DNA from: an uncultured Collinsella sp.
Lineage (GTDB): Bacteria > Actinomycetota > Coriobacteriia > Coriobacteriales > Coriobacteriaceae
DNA length: 24,893 nucleotides
Assembly (NCBI GenBank): GCA_902494035.1
Contig: CABURV010000028.1
Coordinates: forward strand, 1-24,893
Reading direction: 5' to 3'
Shown here: in pieces, positions 8,236-17,436 of the stretch
Layout: each line of letters starts with the position of its first letter
Position numbering within the stretch: the first letter of the stretch is position 1
The notes under the pieces: generated by a model
The model's input: the letters and a program-made list of their open reading frames with translations, nothing else
Told to the model about the DNA's origin: nothing
Databases searched by the model: none
Translations under genes and position numbers: made by a program

Positions 8236-8769
8236 ATGAATATCACCGTGTATCTGGGTGCCAGCGTCGGTAATGACCCGGCGTTTTTACCTGCGGTACA
8301 GGAGCTGGGCAACTGGATTGGCACCAACGGCCACGCGCTGGTATACGGCGGGTCCAAATCGGGCCTGATGGGCGCGCTCGCCGATAGCGTGATCGATGCT
8401 GGCGGACATGTGACGGGCGTGGAGCCGAGCTTTTTTATCGAGGCCGAGTTTCAGCATGACGGTATCGACGACCTTATCGTGACGAGCGATATGGCCGAGC
8501 GCAAGGCCAAGATGATTGAGCTCGGCGATGCGTTCATCGCCTTTCCCGGTGGGACGGGCACGCTCGAGGAGATTGCCGAGGTCATGTCCGCCGTGTCGTT
8601 GGGGTATCTCGATGCGCCGTGCATTTTGTACAACCTGAACGGTTACTACAACGACCTCAAGGCGCTGCTCGGGCACATGATTGATAAGGGGCTTTCGAGC
8701 CTGAAGCGCCAGCACGGCATCTACTTTGCCGACGATTTGCGCGAGATTGCCTCGATTATCAACGGATAA
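8236..8769 (+). CDS. LOG-family (TIGR00730-type) nucleotide 5'-monophosphate phosphoribohydrolase
   Basis: This 177-residue Rossmann-fold protein has the LOG signatures: GGSKSGLMG at 38-46, the ERK basic/acidic pair at 88-90 and PGGTGTLEE at 104-112. These residues bind the ribose-phosphate and catalyse hydrolysis of the base-ribose bond. LOG enzymes release free base from (modified) AMP; in plants and some bacteria this makes active cytokinins, while in most bacteria the substrate is unsettled. They are often mislabelled lysine decarboxylase. The start is ATG 8236, preceded by GAGGGGG at the right distance; ATG 8221 lies inside that site. It sits between a K+ channel (35 nt upstream) and a ClC transporter (125 nt downstream). 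Confidence 0.9.
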   Translation: MNITVYLGASVGNDPAFLPAVQELGNWIGTNGHALVYGGSKSGLMGALADSVIDAGGHVTGVEPSFFIEAEFQHDGIDDLIVTSDMAERKAKMIELGDAFIAFPGGTGTLEEIAEVMSAVSLGYLDAPCILYNLNGYYNDLKALLGHMIDKGLSSLKRQHGIYFADDLREIASIING

Positions 8770-8849
8770 GCCTTGAGCCTGCCCCACTATGGCTCCCAAT
8801 GGTGCCGTTTGCGGCGCAGACGGTTGGCTTGTCTGGGCCACACTCGCTC

Positions 8850-8855
8850 TACAAT
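8850..8855 (+). promoter_or_regulatory. Putative -10 box (TACAAT) for the ClC gene
   Basis: CTACAATA lies 39 bases before ATG 8895. TTGTCT about 15-16 bases upstream is the best -35 candidate, though the spacing is short. It suggests the ClC gene can be transcribed independently of the channel/LOG pair. Confidence 0.45.
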
Positions 8856-8894
8856 AAAACGTATCTATGTCGACTTTGACCGCGGGAGGACCCG

Positions 8895-10199
8895 ATGGAT
8901 AACCTTGCCAAACCCACAAACCGCGCGCTGTTTTTAGTTAGCGTTGCCGTGACCGGTGCGTTCGCAGGTGCCGCAGTCTGGCTGTTCTTCTTTGCGATGG
9001 AGCACGGCATCGACTATCTAGGGACCGAGATTCCACACGCGCTGGGCGTCGCTTCGCCCGAGCTTGCCAGCGGCCCGTTTGGCTTTCTGCCATACCCGTT
9101 TTTCGTCTGCCTGCTGGGCGGCCTGCTGATCGGTCTGTACGAAAAGACGACGGGCACCAAGACCGATGACCTCAACCAGGTGATGGCCAAGGTAAAGCAA
9201 GACGGTCGCTACCCGTACGACAATCTGGGCAAGCTGTCGATTGCGGCGCTGCTGCCGTTGCTGTTTGGCGGAAGTATTGGACCGGAAGCCGGTCTGACCG
9301 GCGTCATCGCGGGCCTGTGCAGCTGGGTCGGCGACCGCATGCGCCGCTTTGGTGCCGAGTTTAGGGAGCTTACGCTGCTGGGCACCCAGGCTGCTCTGAC
9401 GGCGCTCTTTACCGCGCCCGTGTTTGGCTTTGTGGCGCCGCTTGCCGGAAGTACTGACGGCCAGGGCGAAGACGCCGACGATGAGTCCGCGTCCGACGAG
9501 ATCACGATCAAGCTGCCCAAGGCGCAAAAGACGGTGGTCTACGGCATTGCGATTGCCGGTGGTCTGGGCACCTACCTGCTGCTCGGCCAGCTCATGGGCG
9601 GCGGCATGGGCATGCCGAGGTTCGAGGCTGCCGTGGTGGGCAACCTGGAACTTGTCTGGCTCATCCCTCTGTCGCTGATCGGAACAATCTGCGGATGGCT
9701 GTACTTTGTCTCTGAACATGCGAGCGAGGCACTGTCTCATGCAATAGGGGAGCGTCCTGTCGTCAAGGCCATGCTAGCCGGTCTGGCGCTCGCCATCTGC
9801 GGCACGGTCCTGCCCTACACCATGTTTGCCGGCGAGACCCAGGCCGACGTGCTCATGGAAACCTACCTGACCATTCCCGCTGGCGTGCTTATCGCGACCG
9901 GTCTTGTTAAGGCCATGCTGACGCCCGCCCTCATCAACCTTGGTTGGCGCGGCGGCCACTTCTTCCCGGTTATCTTCTCGGGTGTGAGCCTGGGCTACGG
10001 CCTTGCCATCCTCACCGGCGCCGATCCGGTCTTTTGCGTCGCTGTCTGCACGGCATCGACGATGGGTGCGGTCATGCGCCAGCCGGTCATGGTCGTGGGC
10101 CTGCTGCTCATGTGCTTCCCACTCAAGGGTATCGTCTGCATGATCATCGCGGCTGTCATCGCCGCCGGTATCCCGCTACCCAAGCCGCTGCGCAAGTAG
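8895..10199 (+). CDS. ClC-family chloride channel/transporter
   Basis: This 434-residue membrane protein has about ten hydrophobic segments. GGSIGPEAGL at 125-134 is the counterpart of the ClC GKEGP filter segment, with Glu131 in the gating position that marks Cl-/H+ exchange in characterised homologues. GWRGGHFFPVIFSGVSLGYG (350-369) matches the second anion-binding segment GxFxPxxxxG. An acidic cytoplasmic-type loop (about 188-202, GEDADDESASDE) splits the two halves. There is no C-terminal CBS pair, as in short bacterial forms. Likely roles are anion movement, acid resistance or halide/fluoride export; the sequence does not decide. The start has GGGAGGA a few bases upstream. It is convergent with the ABC-2 gene and no clear terminator is seen in the 90-nt gap. 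Confidence 0.9.
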   Translation: MDNLAKPTNRALFLVSVAVTGAFAGAAVWLFFFAMEHGIDYLGTEIPHALGVASPELASGPFGFLPYPFFVCLLGGLLIGLYEKTTGTKTDDLNQVMAKVKQDGRYPYDNLGKLSIAALLPLLFGGSIGPEAGLTGVIAGLCSWVGDRMRRFGAEFRELTLLGTQAALTALFTAPVFGFVAPLAGSTDGQGEDADDESASDEITIKLPKAQKTVVYGIAIAGGLGTYLLLGQLMGGGMGMPRFEAAVVGNLELVWLIPLSLIGTICGWLYFVSEHASEALSHAIGERPVVKAMLAGLALAICGTVLPYTMFAGETQADVLMETYLTIPAGVLIATGLVKAMLTPALINLGWRGGHFFPVIFSGVSLGYGLAILTGADPVFCVAVCTASTMGAVMRQPVMVVGLLLMCFPLKGIVCMIIAAVIAAGIPLPKPLRK

Positions 10200-10289
10200 T
10201 ACGGTGGCGCACGCCAGGGACATGCCGTTTGCCACGGATTTGCGGGGAGGGGCGGCGATCGCGCCCTTCGTGGATTGAGACTCGCGTGG

Positions 10290-10988
10290 CTACAGATCGC
10301 GTGCTCGATAGACCTTGGTGCTGACGGTGCAGCTGATTGCACATAGCGCGAGGGCCAGTACGGCAATTCCTGCGCACAGACCGCCAAGGACGGCAGGATC
10401 GGGATTCGCTCCGGCAATCGACATGAGCCAGTTGCTAATGGGGTTGGAAGAGCTCAGCATTGCCATGGTACCGCAGCCCATCAGGGCAAACAGGCCGACG
10501 GAAAGGCGCAGCGCCTCCATGTGTCCAAATCGAAAGAACAGCGGCTGTGCCAAAAACACCATCATGAGGGAGATGAGCATCGATGCGGCGGAGGCTATTG
10601 TGATCTCAAAGACGGTCTGTCCCGTCGAAGGAATGCCCGTGTGATCGAAGAACGGAAGGGCGATGATGCTCAAAAGCACGGCGGCGCATGCCATGACGGC
10701 CGAGAAAGCAATAATGCACAGGTAGCGTGCGCAGATGATGTCTTTGCGCGAGAACGGCAGCGTTGCCCGATAGCGCTCCCAGCCGTTTTGGTTATCGTAG
10801 CCAGCCAGTGAGTTCATGATTATGATGGGTGACATGGCGCTGACCGCGCAGGCGCCGGCGCTCATACCGGAATCGCCGTCCGATGCGTTGGCAAGGGTTA
10901 GCACGATGAAGATGAACAGGCCGACGCCCGCAATGCTCGGGATGAGCGTGCGAGCGATGGCGAGCTCGGACATAAAGGCGCGTTTCAT
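10290..10988 (-). CDS. ABC-2 type membrane protein (permease subunit)
   Basis: This 232-residue protein has six predicted TM segments and the layout of small ABC-2 permeases: a first TM after a short MKRAFMSELAIAR start, then the motif region NSLAGYDNQNGWERYRATLPFSRKDI, typical of the ABC2_membrane_5 group, with the remaining TMs after it. It should pair with the ATPase encoded just upstream, whose stop overlaps this start by ATGA (10988-10985), so the two are translationally coupled. AAAGGGG precedes the ATG. The transported substrate is unknown; YtrA-linked systems of this kind respond to cell-wall-active peptides in other bacteria, which is only an analogy here. Confidence 0.85.
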   Translation of the reverse strand: MKRAFMSELAIARTLIPSIAGVGLFIFIVLTLANASDGDSGMSAGACAVSAMSPIIIMNSLAGYDNQNGWERYRATLPFSRKDIICARYLCIIAFSAVMACAAVLLSIIALPFFDHTGIPSTGQTVFEITIASAASMLISLMMVFLAQPLFFRFGHMEALRLSVGLFALMGCGTMAMLSSSNPISNWLMSIAGANPDPAVLGGLCAGIAVLALALCAISCTVSTKVYRARDL

Positions 10989-11866
10989 TTTGAAGCCCCT
11001 TTCAGCGTGAGGCGAAGATAGTCGTCAATGGTTACCCGATCGCAGGGAATCTCGGGAAAGGCCTCGAGCGTTTCGCGACGGTTGGGCACGAGCACGTCCA
11101 CGCTGTAGGCGTGGCGGGCGGCATGGGCACCTTCGACGCAAGCCATAAGCTCGGCGGCCTGCGCTTGGGTGCAGTGGGCGATGCCGGCTCGGTCGGTAAT
11201 GTCCTCGCGCGGCAGGTCAAACACAATCGAGCCGTTATCGATGCAGATGACGCGGTCGGCGGCGCGATCGAGGTCGGACGTAATGTGGCTCGAGAGCAGC
11301 ACGCTGTGCTGGCCGTCGGCGACAAAAGCAAGCAGCTCATCGAGCAGTTCCTCGCGCGCCATGGGATCGAGGCCCGCGGTGGCTTCGTCCAAAAGGAGTA
11401 GCTTGGCATTATGGCTGAGTGCACAGGCAAGCTGCAGTTTCATGCCCATGCCGCGGGAGAGGTTCTTGACCTTTGTCTTGGGATCGAGGCCAAATCGGTC
11501 GATGAATCCGGCGAACGTTTTGCGGTCCCACGTGAGGTACGCCTGGCCTACGAGTGCCTCGATCTGGCCCACCTTGAGCGTTGAAGGGAAGGGGCATGTG
11601 TCCAGGACGAGACCGACGCGGGAGCGCAGGCAGCGCTGTGTCTCATCGGGCGCGTCGGCGCCACAGCGCTGCCCAAACAGGCGCACCTCGCCGGCATCGA
11701 GCTTGATAAGCCCGAGCGCGGCGCGAATGGTCGTTGTCTTGCCGGCACCGTTAGCGCCCACAAAGCCAACAATCTGGCCGGGCTCCACGGCGAACGTGAC
11801 ATCACGCAGCGAAAAACGGTCGCTCACGCGGCGTGAGACACCTTTGAGTTCTAACAAGTTTTGCAT
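10985..11866 (-). CDS. ABC transporter ATP-binding protein
   Basis: This 293-residue ATPase has Walker A GANGAGKTT at 37-45, signature LSRGM at 136-140, Walker B LLLLDE at 156-161 followed by ATAGLDP, and switch His194 in SSHI. The first 215 residues form the nucleotide-binding domain and the last 80 are a loose C-terminal extension seen in drug- or lantibiotic-type exporters. ATG 11866 has AGAAAGG seven bases upstream; the frame stays open further upstream but overlaps the regulator gene and has no comparable site. It lies 23 nt after the GntR regulator and overlaps the permease, making a three-gene operon. It probably forms a dimer powering export or membrane remodelling. Confidence 0.92.
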   Translation of the reverse strand: MQNLLELKGVSRRVSDRFSLRDVTFAVEPGQIVGFVGANGAGKTTTIRAALGLIKLDAGEVRLFGQRCGADAPDETQRCLRSRVGLVLDTCPFPSTLKVGQIEALVGQAYLTWDRKTFAGFIDRFGLDPKTKVKNLSRGMGMKLQLACALSHNAKLLLLDEATAGLDPMAREELLDELLAFVADGQHSVLLSSHITSDLDRAADRVICIDNGSIVFDLPREDITDRAGIAHCTQAQAAELMACVEGAHAARHAYSVDVLVPNRRETLEAFPEIPCDRVTIDDYLRLTLKGASK

Positions 11867-11889
11867 GGTATAGCCTTTCTTGCAGATGG

Positions 11890-12270
11890 CTACTGCATGG
11901 TTTCGGGGGCTACCAGGTCGAGCATCTCGTGCAGTTTGTCGCGCGTGACGCCCAGGGTTTCGGCTTGGCTCGCCGCTTTCGCAAGCAGCTCTTCGATATG
12001 GCAGAGCTGGTTTTCGCGCAAAAGCTCCTGGTTGCCCTCGGCGACAAAACAGCCCTTGCCCTGCACGGTGTAGATAAACCCGAGTTGCTCCAGGTCGGCG
12101 TAGGCGCGCTTGGTGGTGATGACGCTCACGCCAAGATCGCTCGCGAGTGCACGGATGCTGGGGAGTTTGGCTCCCGCAGCGAGCGTGCCCGATAAGATCT
12201 GAGCTTTGACTTGCGAGGTTATCTGCTCGTAGATGGGCTTGTCGCTCGAATTGGATAGGATGATGTCCAC
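11890..12270 (-). CDS. GntR-family transcriptional regulator, YtrA type
   Basis: This 126-residue protein has an N-terminal winged helix-turn-helix (about 10-75: KPIYEQITSQVKAQILSGTL, LPSIRALASDLGVSVITTKRAY, GFIYTVQGKGCFV) and a short helical tail of about 45 residues. This is the YtrA subfamily layout, with no large effector domain. The start is GTG 12270 with AAGGAG five bases upstream. It heads an operon with an ABC ATPase and an ABC-2 permease, the usual partners of YtrA regulators, and probably represses its own operon by binding the inverted repeat upstream. The effector is unknown. Confidence 0.9.
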   Translation of the reverse strand: MDIILSNSSDKPIYEQITSQVKAQILSGTLAAGAKLPSIRALASDLGVSVITTKRAYADLEQLGFIYTVQGKGCFVAEGNQELLRENQLCHIEELLAKAASQAETLGVTRDKLHEMLDLVAPETMQ

Positions 12271-12297
12271 AGCGGCTCCTTAGCTGTTGGGCTACAC

Positions 12298-12348
12298 GTG
12301 TATATAACCGGTAAGCACAGTATATATACACTATGCACAGTTATGCAA
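12298..12348 (-). promoter_or_regulatory. Promoter and inverted-repeat operator of the GntR-ABC operon
   Basis: GTGTATATA (12298-12306) and TATATACAC (12323-12331) are exact inverted repeats with a 16-nt spacer. Each arm sits in a smaller perfect palindrome (TACACGTGTA 12293-12302; GTATATATAC 12320-12329). On the minus strand a -10 box TATACT falls in the upstream arm, with a weak -35 TTGCAT 18 bases before it. A repressor bound here would cover the -10 box and the start of transcription, which fits autoregulation by the GntR protein. Confidence 0.6.
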
Positions 12349-12432
12349 GAGGTAAATACGGATTGGGCCGGCTACCCAGGCCCCAACTGATGAATTTGTC
12401 CTGATAGGCGCTCTAGAGCGGGATTTCGCGGC

Positions 12433-12438
12433 TACAAT
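12433..12438 (+). promoter_or_regulatory. Putative -10 box (TACAAT) for release factor 3 gene
   Basis: CTACAATA lies 47 bases before ATG 12486. No good -35 is visible at 16-18 bases. It matches the recurring (T/G)ACAATA pattern in this window. Confidence 0.4.
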
Positions 12439-12485
12439 AGGGCGGTTACATCGACGTAATGCACTCAATGCAAGAAAGGATCCGC

Positions 12486-14099
<1,614 letters not shown>

Positions 14100-14105
14100 C
14101 GCATC

Positions 14106-14135
14106 GGCGCGGTGGCCCTGCGAGGCTGCCGTGCC
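14106..14135 (+). terminator. Hairpin after prfC
   Basis: GGCGCGGTGGC (14106-14116) can pair along its full 11 bp with GCTGCCGTGCC (14125-14135) if three G-U pairs are allowed, with an 8-nt loop. The tail (GCTTGCTTGCC) is only weakly T-rich, so this is a tentative terminator. Confidence 0.35.
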
Positions 14136-14164
14136 GCTTGCTTGCCTGATGCCGTGTGAGCGGC

Positions 14165-14170
14165 TATCAT
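14165..14170 (+). promoter_or_regulatory. Putative -10 box (TATCAT) for the queuosine-precursor transporter operon
   Basis: GGCTATCAT lies 91 bases before ATG 14256, leaving a leader of about 80 nt that holds the pseudoknot-like structure at 14200-14248. Confidence 0.45.
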
Positions 14171-14199
14171 ACCCACCGTCGTCTCAAGACCGGGGCGTC

Positions 14200-14248
14200 C
14201 GAGCAGTTCGGGTCCGATATCCTGCTCGTTAAACCTAAAACCAAAGGA
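14200..14248 (+). promoter_or_regulatory. Candidate preQ1-I-like riboswitch in the transporter leader
   Basis: CGAGCAG (14200-14206) and CTGCTCG (14222-14228) form a perfect 7-bp stem. The 15-nt loop opens with TTC, as in class I preQ1 aptamers. An A-rich tail (TTAAACCTAAAACC) leads directly into AAAGGAG. Loop bases TCC (14213-14215) can pair with GGA of the Shine-Dalgarno (14246-14248), giving an H-type pseudoknot that would hide the ribosome site; loop GGGT with a downstream ACC is an alternative. The downstream gene, a queuosine-precursor transporter, is a known target of preQ1 riboswitches. The loop sequence does not fully match the consensus as I remember it, so this is a candidate only. 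Confidence 0.4.
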
Positions 14249-14255
14249 GTACATA

Positions 14256-14978
14256 ATGATCAAGAAGGTCATGGAGGACTACAAGGTCCTGTTGCGGAGC
14301 ATTCCCGCGGCAACGGTTTCGCTGTTTTTCGTGAGCGTCATCATGATGAACCTGCTGGCCAACAAAGAACTTATCAGCCTGCCGTATCTGGCGCTCGACT
14401 GTGGCTTTGTGGTGAGCTGGGTTTCGTTTTTGTGCCAGGACATGATCTGCAAGCGCTTTGGCGCCAAGGCATCCATCAAAATCTCTATCCTCGCGCTGCT
14501 GGTTAACCTGGCCGTGAGCCTGTGCTTTTGGGCATGCTCGCTCACGCCCGGCATGTGGGGTGCTTACTACGACACGGGCATGATCGAGGTCAACACTGCC
14601 CTTAACGCCACCATCGGCGGCACCTGGTACGTGGTACTGGGCTCTTCGCTGGCAATGCTCGTTTCTGCCGTGGTTAACTCCACGCTCAACCAGTCGCTCG
14701 GCCGTATGCTCAAAAAGAATAACTTTGCGAGCTTTGCCTTCCGCTCCTATGTGTCCACGGGTGTTGGCCAGTTTATCGACAACCTGGTCTTTGCCATTGT
14801 AGTGAGCCACACGTTCTTTGGTTGGACCTGGGTGCAGGTCCTTATGTGCTCGCTGACCGGCGCTGTCGCCGAGCTGCTGTGCGAGGTCTTCCTGAGCCCC
14901 GTGGGCTACAAGGTCGTGCGCGGCTGGGAGCGTGAGAATGTGGGCTCCGAGTACCTCGAGCGCCACGCAACCGCCTAA
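14256..14978 (+). CDS. Queuosine precursor transporter (VUT/YhhQ family)
   Basis: This 240-residue membrane protein has about six TM segments and the VUT/YhhQ pattern: an early MNLLANKEL segment, LDCGFVVSWVSFLCQDMICKRFG with the acidic residue in TM2, and VGQFIDNLVFAIV with the conserved Gln-x-x-Asp. Characterised members take up queuine, preQ0 or preQ1 for queuosine tRNA modification. No queuosine synthesis gene is in the window, so a salvage role is likely. AAAGGAG precedes the ATG by eight bases. It begins a two-gene operon with an SDR enzyme nine nt downstream. The leader may carry a preQ1-type riboswitch. Confidence 0.88.
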   Translation: MIKKVMEDYKVLLRSIPAATVSLFFVSVIMMNLLANKELISLPYLALDCGFVVSWVSFLCQDMICKRFGAKASIKISILALLVNLAVSLCFWACSLTPGMWGAYYDTGMIEVNTALNATIGGTWYVVLGSSLAMLVSAVVNSTLNQSLGRMLKKNNFASFAFRSYVSTGVGQFIDNLVFAIVVSHTFFGWTWVQVLMCSLTGAVAELLCEVFLSPVGYKVVRGWERENVGSEYLERHATA

Positions 14979-14987
14979 GGAGCAAGT

Positions 14988-15668
14988 ATGCGGGTTTTGA
15001 TCACGGGCGCTTCGGGCGGTATCGGAGCCGCGTGCGTGCAGCGCTTTTTGGACGAGGGCCACGAGGTCGTGGGCTTTGATCTGCTGCCGGCGGCGATCGA
15101 ACACGAGCGCTACCGCCATCTGATCGTTGACGTCCGCGAGCCGGACTCGTTTCCAGTTGACCTTGAACCCCAGGTAATCGTCAACGTTGCCGGTACGCAG
15201 GATTCGGCCGACGACATCGCCGCCAACCTGTGTGGAACCATCAACGTGACCGAGCGCTATGCCTTTGTGGGGGAGGGGCTTGCCGCCAAGCCGACGCCGG
15301 CTATTAAATCCGTGGTCAATGTGGGGTCGGCGAGCGGGCATACGGGATCGGAGTTTCCCGCCTATGCTGCCAGCAAGGGCGGCGTTATCGCCTACACCAA
15401 AAACCTTGCAAACCGCCTGGCGCCGCAGGCCATCGCCAACAGTGTGGACCCGGGTGGCGTTATCACGCCGCTCAACCGTTGTGTGATGGAAGACGAGCAC
15501 CTGTGGAACCAGATTATGGAGCTCACGCCGCTTAAGCGCTGGGCCACTGCCCAAGAGATCGCCGAGTGGATCTACTTTGTGGGCATGACCAACCGGTTTA
15601 TGACCGGGCAGAGCCTGTTGATCGATGGCGGCGAGGCCGGCCGCACCCAGTTTATCTGGCCCGAGTAG
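14988..15668 (+). CDS. SDR-family NAD(P)-dependent oxidoreductase
   Basis: This 226-residue classical short-chain dehydrogenase has the nucleotide-binding motif TGASGGIG at 6-13, NVAG at 66-69, catalytic Ser at 114 or 116, and YAASK with Tyr126 and Lys130. Asp31 at the end of the second strand favours NAD(H) over NADP(H). VDPGGVITPL (153-162) matches the usual PG motif. Family members reduce ketones, including FabG-type acyl chains and steroids; the substrate here cannot be told. It is slightly short for the family (about 250). It lies nine nt after the queuosine-precursor transporter with AAGGAG in the gap, so it is cotranscribed, but no functional link is known. Confidence 0.9.
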   Translation: MRVLITGASGGIGAACVQRFLDEGHEVVGFDLLPAAIEHERYRHLIVDVREPDSFPVDLEPQVIVNVAGTQDSADDIAANLCGTINVTERYAFVGEGLAAKPTPAIKSVVNVGSASGHTGSEFPAYAASKGGVIAYTKNLANRLAPQAIANSVDPGGVITPLNRCVMEDEHLWNQIMELTPLKRWATAQEIAEWIYFVGMTNRFMTGQSLLIDGGEAGRTQFIWPE

Positions 15669-15669
15669 T

Positions 15670-15706
15670 AAAACGCGCCCGATGGAAAGCCGTCGGGCGC
15701 GTTTTT
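15670..15706. terminator. Bidirectional intrinsic terminator
   Basis: AAAACGCGCCCGA (15670-15682) pairs perfectly with TCGGGCGCGTTTT (15693-15705) around a 10-nt loop, with a T-run on both strands. It ends the transporter/SDR operon and serves the convergent uracil-DNA glycosylase gene. Confidence 0.93.
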
Positions 15707-15719
15707 GATGTATCGATTT

Positions 15720-16445
15720 TTAGCCGAGGCAAGTCCAGTTGACGGGGGTCGAGCCGTGCTGTTCGAGTAGCCGATTGGCTGCCGAGAAGGGGCGCGACCC
15801 CATAAAAGCGGGGAGTTCTGCCGTGGCACGGTTGGCCGAAAGCGGCGAGGGGTGCGTAGAGACCAGGCAGAACTTGCCGGTTGCCTTGCCCGCACCAGTT
15901 GCGACGAGCTTGCCTTCGACCATCTGTTGGGCAAAGCGGCCCCAAGCCAAAAAGACTACCGGTTGGGGCAGCTGGCAGCAGCGTTCGATAACGTAGTCGG
16001 TGAGCGTGCTCCAGCCCAGCTTGGCGTGCGAGTTGGCGGCATGCTCGCGCACGGTGAGCGTAGTGTTGAGGAGCAGGACGCCCTGCTGCGCCCATGGCGT
16101 TAGGTCTCCCGTGGCGGGAATGGGACTGCCCAGGTCGGCTTTGAGCTCCTTATAGATGTTGCGCAGGCTTGGCGGCAACTTGGTTTGCGTCACGGGGACC
16201 GAGAACGACAGTCCCATGGCCTGGTTAGGTCCGTGATAGGGGTCCTGACCCAAGATGACAACTTTGACCTGGTCGGCCGGCGTGTAGGCGAGGGCATTGA
16301 GGATGTCGTCTTGTGCCGGGTAGATGGTCTGCTCGGTGCGCAAAAGGGCGATGCGCTCGAGCAGCCGGTTCGTAGTGTCACGTACCAGCTGCGGCGCATC
16401 GCCCAACCAAGTTGCTATGTTGCGGTCGCGGGTTGCGGTTTCCAT
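15720..16445 (-). CDS. ung: Uracil-DNA glycosylase, family 1
   Basis: This 241-residue base-excision repair enzyme removes uracil from DNA. The water-activating motif GQDPYH is at 66-71 (Asp68), uracil-stacking Phe81 lies in GLSFSV, uracil-recognising Asn127 in LLNTTLTVR, and the DNA-intercalation motif HPSPLS at 198-203 with His198. Length and motif order are those of E. coli Ung. The start has AAAGGAG five bases upstream. It lies 88 nt downstream of the EamA gene on the same strand, but a TACAAT box on the minus strand (16486-16481) suggests its own promoter. It ends at the shared terminator. Confidence 0.97.
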   Translation of the reverse strand: METATRDRNIATWLGDAPQLVRDTTNRLLERIALLRTEQTIYPAQDDILNALAYTPADQVKVVILGQDPYHGPNQAMGLSFSVPVTQTKLPPSLRNIYKELKADLGSPIPATGDLTPWAQQGVLLLNTTLTVREHAANSHAKLGWSTLTDYVIERCCQLPQPVVFLAWGRFAQQMVEGKLVATGAGKATGKFCLVSTHPSPLSANRATAELPAFMGSRPFSAANRLLEQHGSTPVNWTCLG

Positions 16446-16480
16446 GGGGCTCCTTTACGTCAGATGCTCTGTTGACATCT

Positions 16481-16486
16481 ATTGTA
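16481..16486 (-). promoter_or_regulatory. Putative -10 box (TACAAT) for ung
   Basis: On the minus strand TTACAATAG lies 35 bases before the ung start codon. The -35 region is not recognisable. Confidence 0.4.
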
Positions 16487-16533
16487 AAGGCGCACCGGTT
16501 GCCTTTATGCCGCGGCTGTATGAAGAGCGGGGT

Positions 16534-17436
16534 CTACGAGGCGCGCTCGGGCGCTCCTGCCATACGAGCGTGTCCATGTGCGCGGAGGCGCGGAAGCTCG
16601 ACGGTTGCCACCATGACGCCGGTGAGGATGAGGGCGGCGCCAAAGAAGGCGATGGGGCTCAGGACCTCGCCGACTAGGAAGAACGAAAAGACGGCGGAGC
16701 AGACCGGCTCGAGCGAGAAGGCAAAGCCGGTGGTCTCGGCAGGCACGTGGGGCTGCACGAGCGTCTGGGTGATAAAGCCGTAGGCAGAGCAGATGAGTGC
16801 GAGTGCGACGACGACCACGACCTCGCCCGGCGTGCCGGGAAGCGTGAAACCGCCAAAGGTGAATGCGGCGATGCCCGAGAATAAGCCGCCAAAGCCCAGC
16901 TGCCAAACGCCCAGAGCCAGCGGATTGACTTCTTCGACAAAGCGCTTGGCCACGATAATGTGGCTGGCATAGATAAAGGCCGAGAGCAGCATGATGAGCG
17001 CGCCCGGGTTCAGGCTGGTAAAGTCGGCGCCCGAGAGCAGCAGCATGCCGCAGGTGACGATGGCGGTGCCGACGAGCACTTTGCGCTCGGGGGCACGGCG
17101 CAGCAGGGCGGCGTTGGCAAACGGCACGATCACGACCGTCAGGCTCTGCAAAAACCCGGCGGTGGAGGCAGAGGTGAGGCTGGAGCCCAGGCACATGCAG
17201 GTGAGCTCGGTTGCCATTATGGCACCGATGATAGCAGCGCGAACCATAAGGTCGCGGTTGATACGGAAAGCGCGCTTGTGGAAGAGCAGCAGGCAGGCCA
17301 CAAAGGCGATGATGCAGCGCAGCGCAACGATGCTCGTGGCGTTCATGCTGTCCATGCCGATCTTCATGAGGGGATACGAAAAGCCCCATGCGACGGGAAC
17401 GGAAAATGAGAGCGCGATTGCTTTTTTGCGATCCAT
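16534..17436 (-). CDS. DMT-superfamily EamA-type transporter
   Basis: This 300-residue protein has about ten TM segments in two EamA repeats, roughly 7-140 and 150-280. The first repeat carries the typical AWGFSYPLMKIGMDSM start and GSSLTSASTAGFLQSLTVVIVP, the second YGFITQTLVQPHVPAETTGFAFSLEPV. EamA proteins export amino acids, metabolites or drugs; the substrate is not predictable. The ATG has AAAAGGAG upstream. It is divergent from a LysR regulator (158-nt gap), the common arrangement in which the regulator controls the exporter gene. Confidence 0.9.
   Translation of the reverse strand: MDRKKAIALSFSVPVAWGFSYPLMKIGMDSMNATSIVALRCIIAFVACLLLFHKRAFRINRDLMVRAAIIGAIMATELTCMCLGSSLTSASTAGFLQSLTVVIVPFANAALLRRAPERKVLVGTAIVTCGMLLLSGADFTSLNPGALIMLLSAFIYASHIIVAKRFVEEVNPLALGVWQLGFGGLFSGIAAFTFGGFTLPGTPGEVVVVVALALICSAYGFITQTLVQPHVPAETTGFAFSLEPVCSAVFSFFLVGEVLSPIAFFGAALILTGVMVATVELPRLRAHGHARMAGAPERAS

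Noticed and set aside
8804..8822. Small hairpin CCGTTTGC/GCAGACGG between the LOG and ClC genes
   Set aside because: The arms are short with one G-U/mismatch position and no T-run; not strong enough to call a terminator.
14235..15554. Long open frame (439 codons) antisense to the transporter and SDR genes
   Set aside because: It spans two genuine genes on the other strand, has low-complexity composition rich in His, Arg and Gln, and shows no ribosome site or domain.
16505..17389. Open frame of 294 codons on the same strand as the EamA gene, in another frame
   Set aside because: Composition is dominated by Arg, His and Ala; the EamA frame carries the real TM segments and the ribosome site.
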